Source: Actinomyces sp. (GTDB taxonomy: Bacteria > Actinomycetota > Actinomycetes > Actinomycetales > Actinomycetaceae). Taken from it: a stretch of 64,000 nt of DNA. The notes beneath the pieces were generated by a model, which had not been told where the DNA came from, did no database searches, and saw only the letters and a list, made by a program, of their open reading frames with translations. Of the stretch, positions 1 through 7,432 are shown in pieces; position 1 is the first letter of the stretch, and every line of letters begins with the position of its first letter. The stretch is from the NCBI GenBank assembly GCA_022649165.1, contig JALCNR010000004.1, forward strand, positions 1 to 64,000. Direction: 5' to 3'. Made by a program: the position numbers and the translations under genes.

Positions 1-263
1 CCACCCAATGGTGGGACAGGGAAGACCGGGATCCCGCGTCCGAATCGTACCGGCGGACCAGGGACATCCCCGTGGCAGGACGGCCCCCCATCCGCGTCAC
101 CTCGGAAACCACCCACACGGGACACACGCGCGTGAGCGCCACCATCCCCCGCATGGACGACCTCGGGGAACTCGAACTCCGCCGCCTCCGCGTCGCCATC
201 GACCGCACCCTCCGCACCGTCCAGAGAGCCGACACCCCCGCCACGAAGGAGACCATGCGATGA
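1..263 (+). CDS. Small element protein, 5' end outside the window
   Basis: The reading frame is open from the left edge (first full codon at base 3) to a TGA at 261-263, so the gene is partial. A GTG at 72 exists, but the frame upstream of it encodes residues that match the next gene (a Trp-Trp pair, then an acidic and Pro-Ala-Ser stretch), so the true start is probably to the left. The C-terminal part, LRRLRVAIDR, is nearly identical to the next protein, so the two are tandem paralogs. It overlaps the next start by ATGA, which indicates an operon. Function is not recognised; it belongs to the integrated element. Confidence 0.6.
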   Translation, partial: TQWWDREDRDPASESYRRTRDIPVAGRPPIRVTSETTHTGHTRVSATIPRMDDLGELELRRLRVAIDRTLRTVQRADTPATKETMR

Positions 264-535
264 ACGGCGCCCGGATCCAGTCCCCCGCACGGTGGTGGAC
301 CGAGGAGTACCAGGAGCCCGCGTCGGGGTCAACCTGGCGGCGCGGGGAACTCCCCGCGATCCCCGGGCGTACGCGCCTCGAGATCATCGCGGAGGAGACC
401 GCGGGCGGCGTGGTCATCCGCCGCTGCGACATCCCCGCCCTGGGCGGCCTCGACGGCGTCCAGTTGCGGCGCCTGCGGGTCGCGATCGACCGGGCTATCC
501 GAATCGTCGAGGACAGCGAAGGGAACCAACCATGA
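260..535 (+). CDS. Small element protein, paralog of the upstream gene
   Basis: The protein has 91 residues. The ATG at 260 overlaps the preceding TGA (ATGA), and its own TGA at 533-535 overlaps the next ATG at 532. It has an N-terminal WW motif, a middle region with beta-strand-like alternation, and a C-terminal LRRLRVAIDR helix shared with the upstream gene. The pair probably arose by tandem duplication inside the element. No known domain is recognised. Small paralogous proteins of this type are common in actinobacterial phages and integrative elements; the role is unknown. Confidence 0.65.
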   Translation: MNGARIQSPARWWTEEYQEPASGSTWRRGELPAIPGRTRLEIIAEETAGGVVIRRCDIPALGGLDGVQLRRLRVAIDRAIRIVEDSEGNQP

Positions 536-954
536 AACACGTCATCGACTGGGATCTGCTCTGGACCGAGGAGCGGGCCCACGTCCAGCCCGATACGCTC
601 CCCGGCGACCTACTGGACGACATGGCCACCGTCCGCGTCATCGAGCGCGTGCTCAATGCCCGCGAACAGTACGGCGAGACCCTGGCCGTAGTGAACATGC
701 CCGAGTCGGCCGACAAGATGACCGCGCAGGACATCGGCAACGTGGCGCGCCGGGTGACCGCTTCCCTCACGGCCCGCGTCGACCAGGATCAGGCAGCCGT
801 CAACGAGGGCGTGCAGCTCGTGGAGCTCATGACCGAGTACGCCGCCGACACCCTGGGCGACCTCGTGGACGCCGTGCGCCGCGAGAACCCCGACCGCGCC
901 CGTGAGGTCATCGCCATGATCGAACGCGTCTCCGGGCAACGCTGGGAGGACTGA
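532..954 (+). CDS. Hypothetical helical element protein
   Basis: The protein has 140 residues and starts at an ATG overlapping the previous stop (ATGA), making it third in a tight rightward operon. It is acidic and predicted mostly helical, with the motif TAQDIGNVARRVTASLTARV in the middle and a C-terminal stretch that ends GQRWED. There is no signal peptide or membrane segment. A strong hairpin about 40 bases downstream probably ends the operon. The family is not recognised; phage or element origin is inferred from its neighbours. Confidence 0.65.
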   Translation: MKHVIDWDLLWTEERAHVQPDTLPGDLLDDMATVRVIERVLNAREQYGETLAVVNMPESADKMTAQDIGNVARRVTASLTARVDQDQAAVNEGVQLVELMTEYAADTLGDLVDAVRRENPDRAREVIAMIERVSGQRWED

Positions 955-1839
955 ACCCGCACCGAGGGGTGGGCGCCCACTGCCCACCCTGCGGGCCCGG
1001 GAGAGCCGCGTAACGCTCCCGGGCCCACGGTGGACCAGATTGCACAGGACCTCCAGACACGCCGTCTGGCGGCCCTGTAGGACCTGATCCGTCCCCCGTG
1101 TTCCTGACCCTCCCACGGATCTCAGAGGGCCGCGGCTACCCCTTCCCGAACCGTCGTGCCGTCGTGTGGGGCCCGTGCTTCTAGTGCGCGGACCAGGGCC
1201 ACAACACCGCTCGTCCTCAATGTGAGGGCGGGCTAGGAGTCGTGGGCAGACGCGGCAATGCGAGGACTGGAACGCCGGGGCGCTTTGGGGCGAGGGACTC
1301 TCCGGGAGAGACAGGCCCGCAGGGTCCGCTTCCCACGGGGTGAACAACCCCCCGACAACCGATGACCTCAGCCCGACTGACCCCACCCGAGAACCCGGCC
1401 AGCGCTAGCAGTTCTTCGCCAAGCGAAGTTCTGGTAGCCGTCCGCATCCCGCGCGCAGACCCCTTCCCGGTGACGCCACCCGAAAGGGCGTCGGCACTAC
1501 CGACACCCTCCATGGGCGTGACACCCACGGTTGACCAGGGCAAGGGGTGTGCGTTGAGTGCACCCCCTCCTTCCCGGCTCCGGACGAAAGGGCGTCACCT
1601 CGGCGGACACCCTTGCCAGCCGACCCCCTGAGAACCCCAGCCATGACGACCGAAGTCCACTTTGCGCGATCCCGCAAAGTGATCCCCGCGCGCGAGGGGC
1701 CCCGGGATCCGGGGACCCCGGGGCAGATACACGCATCACACGTGCAACACGGGTGCAGGATCGTCACCCCGACAGGCTCTGCCGGCACCAAGGGAACCGG
1801 TACAGTCAACACACCACTTCACCGACGAAGGACCACGCC
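955..1839. other. Repeat-rich non-coding tract of about 880 bases
   Basis: No open frame here looks protein-coding; the candidate frames lack ribosome sites and give proline- and arginine-rich translations. What it does hold is short repeats: the 12-mer CGAAAGGGCGTC at 1481-1492 and again at 1585-1596, in similar surroundings; an 8-bp inverted repeat ACTTTGCG/CGCAAAGT at 1659-1666 and 1673-1680; and a cluster of GC palindromes at about 1683-1725. This is the kind of layout seen at replication or transfer origins and control regions, but no iteron set or nick site can be identified. Confidence 0.4.
993..1026 (+). terminator. Hairpin terminator after the first operon
   Basis: A perfect 11-bp inverted repeat (GGGCCCGGGAG at 993-1003, its complement at 1016-1026) encloses a 12-base loop. 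There is no T tract, which is usual for high-GC actinobacteria. A 12-bp perfect palindrome (GTGGGCGCCCAC, 969-980) lies just upstream. Confidence 0.5.
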
Positions 1840-2097
1840 ATGATGAGCAACACCGAGGCCAGCCTCGCAGACATCGCCACCGCCGCAAACGCCATCCTCG
1901 AAGGACAATACGAACCGCCAAGAGGAATGAACCTGGACCACGCAACTTCCGACGACATCGCCAGCAAGCTCGACGTGTTGATCCGACAGACCGAACAGAC
2001 CAACCAGCTGCTCGATCAACTCGGCCAGCTCGTCAGCGACCTCCACGAAGATGACTACGGAACAGACCACTGGAACGAGATCAAAGACAACTACTAA
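1840..2097 (+). CDS. Small acidic coiled-coil-like protein
   Basis: The protein has 85 residues. Two adjacent ATGs occur at 1840 and 1843; a GAAGGA ribosome site about 8 bases upstream favours either. The middle region IASKLDVLIRQTEQTNQLLDQL has a heptad-like pattern suggesting a coiled coil, followed by a very acidic C-terminus. Its base composition is less GC-rich than its neighbours, and it sits alone between the repeat tract and a strong hairpin. Such small proteins in mobile elements are often DNA-binding accessory or plasmid-maintenance factors, but nothing here shows that. Confidence 0.55.
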   Translation: MMSNTEASLADIATAANAILEGQYEPPRGMNLDHATSDDIASKLDVLIRQTEQTNQLLDQLGQLVSDLHEDDYGTDHWNEIKDNY

Positions 2098-2190
2098 GCT
2101 CTCGACAACGCCGCCGCGAACAGCGCGTGCTAGCGTTGACCGCGAGACCAACACACAACGATGTGAAACTGCCCGCGACCTGCGGGAATA

Positions 2191-2212
2191 GGTGGGGGGT
2201 GACTCCCCCACC
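2191..2212 (+). terminator. Hairpin downstream of the small acidic protein
   Basis: An 8-bp stem (GGTGGGGG at 2191-2198, complement at 2205-2212) has a 6-base loop. A weaker CCCGC/GCGGG hairpin precedes it at 2172-2186. The rest of 2098-2433 shows no gene. Confidence 0.5.
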
Positions 2213-2421
2213 CGGGCCGCCTCCAACCGCCGGATAGCAGTTCCATTCCAGCGTGCGACACGGTCTGTGTTTTTCCGGGGGCCGTGGGGCTCTCTAGACG
2301 CCGTTCTGACGACCTTTCGGCCTGTTTTGGTCCTCAGATGGGCCTCTTCCACCCATCGTCTGTCCTGCTGAATCACCTCCCCTATTTCGTGACAAAGTGC
2401 AGGTGGGGGGCTATTTCATGC

Positions 2422-2427
2422 TAGAAT
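2422..2427 (+). promoter_or_regulatory. -10 box of a leaderless promoter for the primase gene
   Basis: TAGAAT lies 6 bases before the ATG at 2434, so transcription should start at or next to the start codon. No Shine-Dalgarno sequence is present. No clear -35 box is visible. Confidence 0.5.
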
Positions 2428-2433
2428 CGTGGT

Positions 2434-3009
2434 ATGGAAGGCACCTGTGAGCAGTGCGGTCGGGCAATGACGCTCGCCGGTCGCGGTCGTCCGCGCCGCT
2501 ACTGTGGTCAGACGTGCCGCAAGAGGGCTTCTAGGGCTCGCGCGAACGCTTCGATTCCGTCAGATCTGACGTCGCGGCCGCGGTGGATCAGACACGCGCA
2601 CAAGCGGCCGATCACTCCAGCGGGCTGGCCGGCGTCGGTCACGGACCCGTCGACCTGGGGGCCCTACGCGGCAGCCGCTAGCTCCAAGGTCGGGACGGGC
2701 CTCGGTTTCGTCTTGGGCGAGGGTGTGGGTTGCCTGGATTTCGATCACGTCATCCGTGACGGCGTGCTCGATCCCGAGGTTGCGGCCCTCATCGCATCTC
2801 TGCCCCCGACCTACGTTGAGGTCTCCCCCAGCGGCGAAGGACTCCACGTGTGGGGGATGATCCCCGAGGCCCCTGGGCGTGTCCTCACCATAGGCGGTGT
2901 CAGGGTCGAGCGCTATTCGCGCGCCCGCTACCTGACGGTCACGGAAGTTCCGTGGCGCTCCAGCGTGGCGCGCCTGGCAGACCTGTCCGACACCCTCCAG
3001 TGGACGTGA
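2434..3009 (+). CDS. Small primase-polymerase (AEP/Prim-Pol) domain protein with zinc-finger N-terminus
   Basis: The protein has 191 residues. Residues 5-28 carry four cysteines (CEQC, then CGQTC), a likely zinc knuckle. Residues 85-170 resemble the catalytic core of bifunctional primase-polymerases of phages and plasmids: a GTGLGFVLG strand, the acidic pair LDFD at 101-104, SPSGEGLH at 131-138 and a basic ERYSRARYLTVT segment at 159-170. It is shorter than most relatives because the helicase part is absent; a separate DUF3631 ATPase encoded nearby on the other strand may supply that role. The inferred job is priming or initiating element replication. It ends at a bidirectional terminator facing the leftward operon. 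Confidence 0.8.
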   Translation: MEGTCEQCGRAMTLAGRGRPRRYCGQTCRKRASRARANASIPSDLTSRPRWIRHAHKRPITPAGWPASVTDPSTWGPYAAAASSKVGTGLGFVLGEGVGCLDFDHVIRDGVLDPEVAALIASLPPTYVEVSPSGEGLHVWGMIPEAPGRVLTIGGVRVERYSRARYLTVTEVPWRSSVARLADLSDTLQWT

Positions 3010-3010
3010 G

Positions 3011-3045
3011 AGGGCCCCACGCGGTGCACGGCCGCGTGGGGCCCT
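3011..3045. terminator. Bidirectional terminator between convergent operons
   Basis: A perfect 14-bp stem (AGGGCCCCACGCGG at 3011-3024, complement at 3032-3045) has a 7-base loop. It lies directly after the primase stop and after the last leftward gene, so it can serve both strands. Confidence 0.75.
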
Positions 3046-3048
3046 GTG

Positions 3049-3243
3049 TCACCGATTGTTGCGCCGTTCCTGGGCGATCCGGTCGGCTTCCTCCCGTGCG
3101 AGCCGTGCCGCGAGATCACGCCGGCTCATCTCATCGCTAGCCGCCTTTTGTCGGGCCCTCTCCTCCCCTCGGGCACGCCACCACTGCATCCGCCGGTCGA
3201 GATCCGTCTCGACACGTTCAGCGTCTCGTCTGAGCCTGGCCAT
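3049..3243 (-). CDS. Small highly charged helical protein
   Basis: The protein has 64 residues, rich in Arg, Glu and Ala, and is probably a single long helix or coiled coil. It starts at ATG 3243 with GAAGAGG about 9 bases upstream, inside the end of the preceding gene (26-base overlap). It is the last gene of the leftward operon and stops four bases before the 14-bp terminator stem. No family is recognised. Confidence 0.6.
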   Translation of the reverse strand: MARLRRDAERVETDLDRRMQWWRARGEERARQKAASDEMSRRDLAARLAREEADRIAQERRNNR

Positions 3244-3394
3244 TGTGGATCACCTCTTCCCGACTGGCACCCATCCTCCGGAGAATGTCGGCGGTCCTGG
3301 CTCGATGCTCGGCGTTGCGCGCGTTCCACCTGGCGCGGATGACCTTGTCGGCCTCCACGCCCACCTGTTCCTGCTGCTTGCGGTCCTCAGTCAT
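3218..3394 (-). CDS. Small charged protein, 58 residues
   Basis: The frame starts MTEDRKQQEQ and ends NGQAQTRR. The ATG at 3394-3392 shares a base with the stop of the upstream gene (TGATG), and a GGAAGAA site precedes it, so it is translationally coupled. Its end overlaps the next start by 26 bases. Composition is similar to its downstream neighbour (charged, helical). Function unknown; the tight packing is the main support that it is real. Confidence 0.6.
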   Translation of the reverse strand: MTEDRKQQEQVGVEADKVIRARWNARNAEHRARTADILRRMGASREEVIHNGQAQTRR

Positions 3395-4170
3395 CACAGT
3401 TCTTCCATCTCGTCGTCATCCTGGGGGGCGCCCATCGCGCGGGCCATGGCAAGGGCGCTCTGCGCGTGGGCCCAATCGGCCCCACTGAACCCTCCTCCAG
3501 CGTGCTTACTGGCCGTGAAGACGGCCCGGTAGTCCGCGTCGGCCTGAGCCCACGAGGACACCAGCCGGGGCGTGGCGCCCACAGACAGGCACAAGCCCCA
3601 GTAGTCCTGCCCGCTGTAGAGGGCGAGCCCGGGGCGCGTACTGTCCACGACCTGGGACCACTGGTCGGGCGTGAATGCGAAGTACACGAAGAAGTCCCCG
3701 CCTTCGGTCTTCGTGTCGGCCTGGCCAATACCGCCGGGGAGGAGTTCCTGGTGCGCTCGAGTGAAGGTCCGGATCTCCTGAGCAATCTCGTCGCGCCGAG
3801 CGACTCCAACCTTCGGGTCACCGGTCTTCGGGAACTCGTCCACGTGGTCCACGTACCATCCTTGAAGGAGGGTCAGGAGATCCCCACGGCGACGCGTCAC
3901 CAACGTGTCGTACCGTCGGGCGACGGCCTCCGCGGCCTTCCTGGCGACCCCTGGCACCCTCTCCGCGGCGAACTGGCGCAGTGCCTCGGCCTCCAGGTCC
4001 CGCCTCCAAGTCTTCCCGAGAATGGCGGCCGGCTCCATGGCGGGCACCTCCGTGCCGTTGACCTGGCGGGCCCGGTCCTGAGCGTCGGCCTTGTCAGCGC
4101 GTGCCTGGAGGACGTCCTTGGGGATCTCGATCCCGAGTGCCTCCATGGTCTCGATAACTGACGTACTCAT
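3394..4170 (-). CDS. Hypothetical element protein, 258 residues
   Basis: The start is ATG 4170, preceded by AGGAGC at a good distance; an upstream extension in the same frame is arginine-rich and looks non-coding. The N-terminal third is helical and charged. The middle and C-terminal parts (GGDFFVYFAFTPDQW, then GLALYSGQDYWGLCLSVG) look like a compact alpha/beta domain. The C-terminus is strongly acidic (QDDDEMEEL), a pattern seen in DNA-mimicking or regulatory proteins but not diagnostic. It sits in the leftward replication and regulation operon. No known family is recognised. Confidence 0.6.
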   Translation of the reverse strand: MSTSVIETMEALGIEIPKDVLQARADKADAQDRARQVNGTEVPAMEPAAILGKTWRRDLEAEALRQFAAERVPGVARKAAEAVARRYDTLVTRRRGDLLTLLQGWYVDHVDEFPKTGDPKVGVARRDEIAQEIRTFTRAHQELLPGGIGQADTKTEGGDFFVYFAFTPDQWSQVVDSTRPGLALYSGQDYWGLCLSVGATPRLVSSWAQADADYRAVFTASKHAGGGFSGADWAHAQSALAMARAMGAPQDDDEMEEL

Positions 4171-4181
4171 AATGTGAGCTC

Positions 4182-4724
4182 CTATCGCTTGTTGGTGACG
4201 CCGATAGGGGCGGCGCCTGCCCCGTCTGTGGTGGGGTCGATGACCCCGTTCAACTGGAGAATCCACCGGTCGTAATCCGACAGGGGCTCTCCACGTTCCA
4301 TGCGGCCGCGTGCGATCGTGACCGACTTCCGCTCCGTATGGGCAGCTTCCTTCACGGCGCCGAACTCGGCCGATTCCAGGTAGCGACGATCCGTCGCGTT
4401 GAGCTCCATCCCTGCGCGGGCCTTCGACTGAGCGATCTCCAGACCCCGGTTGATGCGGTGGTTGGCCCGAGAGGATATGCGCACGCCGAGGGCGCGGGGA
4501 TGGTCGCGGCGCAAGCGTTCCATGATCCGCTCGCCCTCGGCCCTGCCCTGCTCCCTAAGCCTGGCGACGCCCGTTGACACGGGAGTGTTAGCCGCCTGCT
4601 CGTAGGCGTCGGGCCACTCGTCGCGTAGGTACTCCACGGCGCGAGCCTCGGCCCTCTCCTCGGCGGCCCGAGTCCTGACGCGGCGGCGTTTCCCGCCCTT
4701 GGGGTGTGCGCTCCTGGCGGTCAT
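4182..4724 (-). CDS. Hypothetical basic element protein, 180 residues
   Basis: The start is ATG 4724 with AGGAAGG eight bases upstream, overlapping the end of the whiB-like gene by four bases. The N-terminus is a basic KGGKRRRVRTR patch, followed by a long helical region with many Arg and Glu. The C-terminus (SDYDRWILQLNGVIDP) is less charged. The basic start suggests nucleic-acid binding, but no domain is recognised. It lies 11 bases before the next gene in the operon. Confidence 0.55.
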   Translation of the reverse strand: MTARSAHPKGGKRRRVRTRAAEERAEARAVEYLRDEWPDAYEQAANTPVSTGVARLREQGRAEGERIMERLRRDHPRALGVRISSRANHRINRGLEIAQSKARAGMELNATDRRYLESAEFGAVKEAAHTERKSVTIARGRMERGEPLSDYDRWILQLNGVIDPTTDGAGAAPIGVTNKR

Positions 4725-5119
4725 GCTGGGATTCCTTCCTGTGTGGCCGCTTGTGCGGCTCGGTGTCGTGCTCGGGAACGTCTGGACGCTTCCCGACGGT
4801 GTTGAAGGCGCTCCTCGGGAGTGAGGACCGTCCTGCGCCGCTTCGGCGGCTTGCGGGGCTCTTGGGTCACCGGGAGCCGGTCGGCCTCGGTGAGCCCGGC
4901 GTACACGCCTGACTCCCGGGGGAACTGTTGGGCGTAGGCGTCGCACTGGTCGAAGACGGGGCACCCCTGGCACCGGCGGGCCGCGAGGGCCTGCACGGCC
5001 GGGCTGTCGGAGATCCACCGGTCGTCGTCAGCGCACGGGGTTGTGCCCGCCCGCCGGATTGCCTGGGCGAGGATCTCGAGAGCGACGTCCTGGGCCTCCG
5101 AGATGTCGACGCCGCTCAC
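4721..5119 (-). CDS. WhiB-like iron-sulfur transcription factor
   Basis: The protein has 132 residues. The four cysteines expected for a [4Fe-4S] cluster are present: Cys29, then CxxC at 50-53, and Cys59. They are followed by GVYAGLT at 71-77, the equivalent of the GVWGG turn of the Wbl family. The C-terminal 40 residues are basic (PPKRRRTV, RRSRARHR), as in Wbl proteins that contact DNA. Wbl proteins bind the primary sigma factor and are confined to actinobacteria and their phages. Here it lies inside the element operon, overlapping its neighbours by four bases on each side, so it probably regulates element or host genes. Confidence 0.9.
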   Translation of the reverse strand: MSGVDISEAQDVALEILAQAIRRAGTTPCADDDRWISDSPAVQALAARRCQGCPVFDQCDAYAQQFPRESGVYAGLTEADRLPVTQEPRKPPKRRRTVLTPEERLQHRREASRRSRARHRAAQAATQEGIPA

Positions 5120-6543
5120 TGGGGATCACCCCCGGCGGGGATGTGGATCTCCGGCTTGCCGGCGTCGCGCCACTCGTTCCACGCCTTGATCCCTTGGGGA
5201 GTCCACCCGTCTTTGGTCCGGGTGCAGGTGCCCCACGTCGGGTGTTCGGCGGTCTGAAGTGTCCGGGGGTGACTGTCCGAACCGCCTGAACCGTCCGAAC
5301 CGTCCGAAGTGTCCTCGGCGTGGACGGTCTGGGCGGTCTGGACGGTCTGGGCGGTCTGGACGGATACCCCCATGCCCAACCGTCCCCATACCGTCACGAA
5401 CGCGGCGCGGGCGTATCCGCGTTCCCCATCGCGCTTGCCGCTGTGGACTTTCGCACCCTGGGAGAGCATCCGGCCGAACCTCTGGACGGTCAGCGCCTTC
5501 CCGTAGGCCGACGATTCTCCCCACTGCTCAGGGTTGTGGGTGATGAGGCGAGCGACCAGGATCGAGGACTTCACGAACTCGTCGCCTTCGGGCCACACCA
5601 GGAGGAGATCCTGGAGGAGGACGACGGCCGGGGGAAGTCTGGTCAATCCGTCGGCACGTTCAGCTTCGGCTTCTGCGAGGTCTCGGACGATCAATGTGTT
5701 CACCTTCTCGGGCCATGGGCCACCGGCAATGTGGGCGATACGCGCGAGCGGGCCCCACTTCTCACGCATACGAGAGACACACCCCTGGGGGAGGTCTGGG
5801 CGGGACAGACTGACACGCACCCTGACGGCTTCCATCGCCTGACGCAGGCGTTCCTTCAGATACGCGGCCGCGGGCTCGATGTCCTCCCAGTCGGAGGGCT
5901 CCACGCGCCCGTAGAGGTCCGGCATGAGGAGGACACGAATCGAGCGGGAACGCGTGTCGTCGGGGAGGTTGGGGGCGTTGCCGGCCATGGCGACCGGCCC
6001 GAACGTCGGCATCTCTTCCACGTCCCACGCCCCGCCCTTGACGGGCACCAGGACGGGCCGGGTCGCGCCCCGCTTGTACCCACTGTTCAGGACGGCGATC
6101 AAGTCGTCCACGCCGGGCTTCTTCGGGTCCAGGTTGCGGTCGACCTCGTCGATCAAGACCGTTCGGGGTTCCTTGGCTAACATCCTGGCGAGGAGTGCCG
6201 GGGACGACAAGGACGCGGCCTGCACGGGCTCGAAACACAGGTGCTGGAGGTGCTCCAGGACCGTCGTCTTCCCCGACCCCGGCATTGTCGAGTCGAGGAT
6301 CAGGCGCGGCGTCGAGTAGGTCTCGGTGGCCACGTAGGTGTGGGCGGCCCACAGGGCGAGGAGGTCGAGGTCTTCCTCGGAAGTGACCAGGACGAACCTG
6401 GCAAACCACTCCCGGACCGCGGCCAGTACCTCGGAGACCGTACCGTCCGAACCGCCTGAACCGTCCAGACCGTCCGAACCGTCCGTGAACCACCCTGTAC
6501 GTTCCATGGACTCGAACTCCGCGGCCGCGTCGAACTCGCTCAT
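5116..6543 (-). CDS. DUF3631-type P-loop ATPase (primase-associated)
   Basis: The protein has 475 residues. ATG 6543 overlaps the upstream stop (ATGA). The Walker A motif STMPGSGKTT is at 85-94 and Walker B VLIDEVD at 129-135, followed by the GPVAMAGNAP and RSRSIRVLL segments typical of DUF3631 proteins, which accompany phage and plasmid primase-polymerases. It is probably the replicative or DNA-translocating ATPase partner of the primase encoded at 2434-3009. Two low-complexity stretches rich in Ser, Asp and Gly flank the ATPase (residues 21-36 and around 410-440); their DNA is made of short tandem repeats. The C-terminus resembles a small winged-helix region (DGWTPQGIKAWNEW). Confidence 0.8.
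   Translation of the reverse strand: MSEFDAAAEFESMERTGWFTDGSDGLDGSGGSDGTVSEVLAAVREWFARFVLVTSEEDLDLLALWAAHTYVATETYSTPRLILDSTMPGSGKTTVLEHLQHLCFEPVQAASLSSPALLARMLAKEPRTVLIDEVDRNLDPKKPGVDDLIAVLNSGYKRGATRPVLVPVKGGAWDVEEMPTFGPVAMAGNAPNLPDDTRSRSIRVLLMPDLYGRVEPSDWEDIEPAAAYLKERLRQAMEAVRVRVSLSRPDLPQGCVSRMREKWGPLARIAHIAGGPWPEKVNTLIVRDLAEAEAERADGLTRLPPAVVLLQDLLLVWPEGDEFVKSSILVARLITHNPEQWGESSAYGKALTVQRFGRMLSQGAKVHSGKRDGERGYARAAFVTVWGRLGMGVSVQTAQTVQTAQTVHAEDTSDGSDGSGGSDSHPRTLQTAEHPTWGTCTRTKDGWTPQGIKAWNEWRDAGKPEIHIPAGGDPQ
5275..5365. repeat. Degenerate tandem repeats in the DUF3631 gene
   Basis: Short repeats read on the plus strand as CCGTCCGAA-type 9-mers, then alternating GGTCTGGGC and GGTCTGGAC units. 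A related tract occurs at about 6443-6490, near the other end of the same gene. They encode TVQTAQ and SDGSDG-like linkers. Confidence 0.7.
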
Positions 6544-6947
6544 GCGATCCCCCGCTCCCGAAGGAGGCCGCGTTGCACCTGGGCGCGCGCGTGATCCCCG
6601 CGCCGGTCGCACAGGTCCGCATACGCCGGGATGTCCGCCCGCACACCCGTGGCCGCCACCCGCTGGGCCTCCGCCATACGGTCCAAGGCCATCCGGTAGC
6701 CGACGGCATACCCGTCGTTGAACCCGGCGCCCTGGCCGTCCACGTAGCCGCGCTGGAAGCTCGTCCACTCGATGTCCATCCGCACCGACCGGCGCCCGGT
6801 CTCGTAGGCGAGGTGGCATCCGCGCGTGAACTGCTGGCGGATCTCCGCCGGCGCGGTCTCCAGGAGGTGCACCAGCTCGTCGGCCGGAACGGGACCGTCA
6901 TCCGGGCGGGCCGCGGTCACCGCCTCCATCGTGTCCCGGGCGCTCAC
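6540..6947 (-). CDS. Hypothetical element protein, 135 residues
   Basis: A GTG start at 6947 overlaps the upstream stop (GTGA); a farther in-frame ATG would overlap the neighbour more and is less likely. The centre (WTSFQRGYVDGQGAGFNDGY) has Gly-spaced aromatic residues recalling glycine-zipper-like repeats; flanking parts are helical. It ends with an ATGA overlap into the DUF3631 gene, so the two are coupled. No family is recognised. Confidence 0.6.
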   Translation of the reverse strand: MSARDTMEAVTAARPDDGPVPADELVHLLETAPAEIRQQFTRGCHLAYETGRRSVRMDIEWTSFQRGYVDGQGAGFNDGYAVGYRMALDRMAEAQRVAATGVRADIPAYADLCDRRGDHARAQVQRGLLRERGIA

Positions 6948-7225
6948 AGGATCACCCCCACGGGATCCAGAGAGCACAGGACAACCTCGGCTGTCTGGCC
7001 GCGTTCCTGGGCCCGCTCCTGGGCGCGCTGGGCCGCAGTGAGGCTCAGGTAGACGCGCCTGCGAGCGTGGTCCCCGTCAACCTCCACGACGACGACATAC
7101 ACGCCGGACAACATGGCGGCCAGACGATCACCCGCGGTAGACTGAACACTGTTCGGGTCGCCGCCTTGAACTCTTTGATCCGCCTCGGTTCGCCTGCCGG
7201 GGCGGATTCTCTTTGCCGTCGTCAC
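6944..7225 (-). CDS. Hypothetical element protein, 93 residues
   Basis: A GTG start at 7225 overlaps the preceding stop (GTGA), and the stop overlaps the next GTG in the same way. The N-terminus is basic and polar; the C-terminal half has the pattern VYVVVVEVDGDHARRRVYLSL followed by a helix and a final strand, like a small alpha/beta domain. Its function cannot be told from sequence. Confidence 0.55.
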   Translation of the reverse strand: MTTAKRIRPGRRTEADQRVQGGDPNSVQSTAGDRLAAMLSGVYVVVVEVDGDHARRRVYLSLTAAQRAQERAQERGQTAEVVLCSLDPVGVIL

Positions 7226-7428
7226 CGGGCACCACCGGCCTTGACGAGGGCGGCGATGCGGTCACGTTGGGCGGGGGTGAGGGGCGGGGCCTCGGCGACG
7301 ACGCGGGACACGTAGTCCTCGATCTTCGCGGCCGCGAGATCCCGTCGGGCCGTGGTGACATCCGCGGCGGTACCCCTGCGGGCCGCTGCGCCGAGCTTCC
7401 CGCGGGCTGATTGCACTTGCTGGGACAT
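7222..7428 (-). CDS. Small helical element protein, first gene of the leftward operon
   Basis: The protein has 68 residues. The start is taken as ATG 7428 because a GGAGG ribosome site lies 11 bases upstream; other in-frame ATGs farther upstream have none. The sequence is alanine- and arginine-rich with helices (GKLGAAARRGTAADVTTARRDL, then LTPAQRDRIAALV). Similar short proteins commonly sit next to replication genes in actinobacterial integrative elements. Its ribosome site lies in the arm of an inverted repeat (7433-7479), suggesting control of the operon's translation. Confidence 0.6.
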   Translation of the reverse strand: MSQQVQSARGKLGAAARRGTAADVTTARRDLAAAKIEDYVSRVVAEAPPLTPAQRDRIAALVKAGGAR

Positions 7429-7432
7429 GGAG

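Noticed and set aside
292-954. A 220-residue protein starting at 292
   Set aside because: The first 80 codons are antiphase to a well-supported gene and Arg/Pro-rich; the ATG at 532 has the operon-type overlap.
1217-1812. Several overlapping frames in the element's non-coding tract
   Set aside because: They lack start signals and read as Pro/Arg/Gly-rich sequence; repeated 12-mers and palindromes fit a non-coding role better.
5275-5365. Possible CRISPR-like array in the tandem repeats
   Set aside because: The units are about 9 bases long without spacers and lie inside a coding frame.
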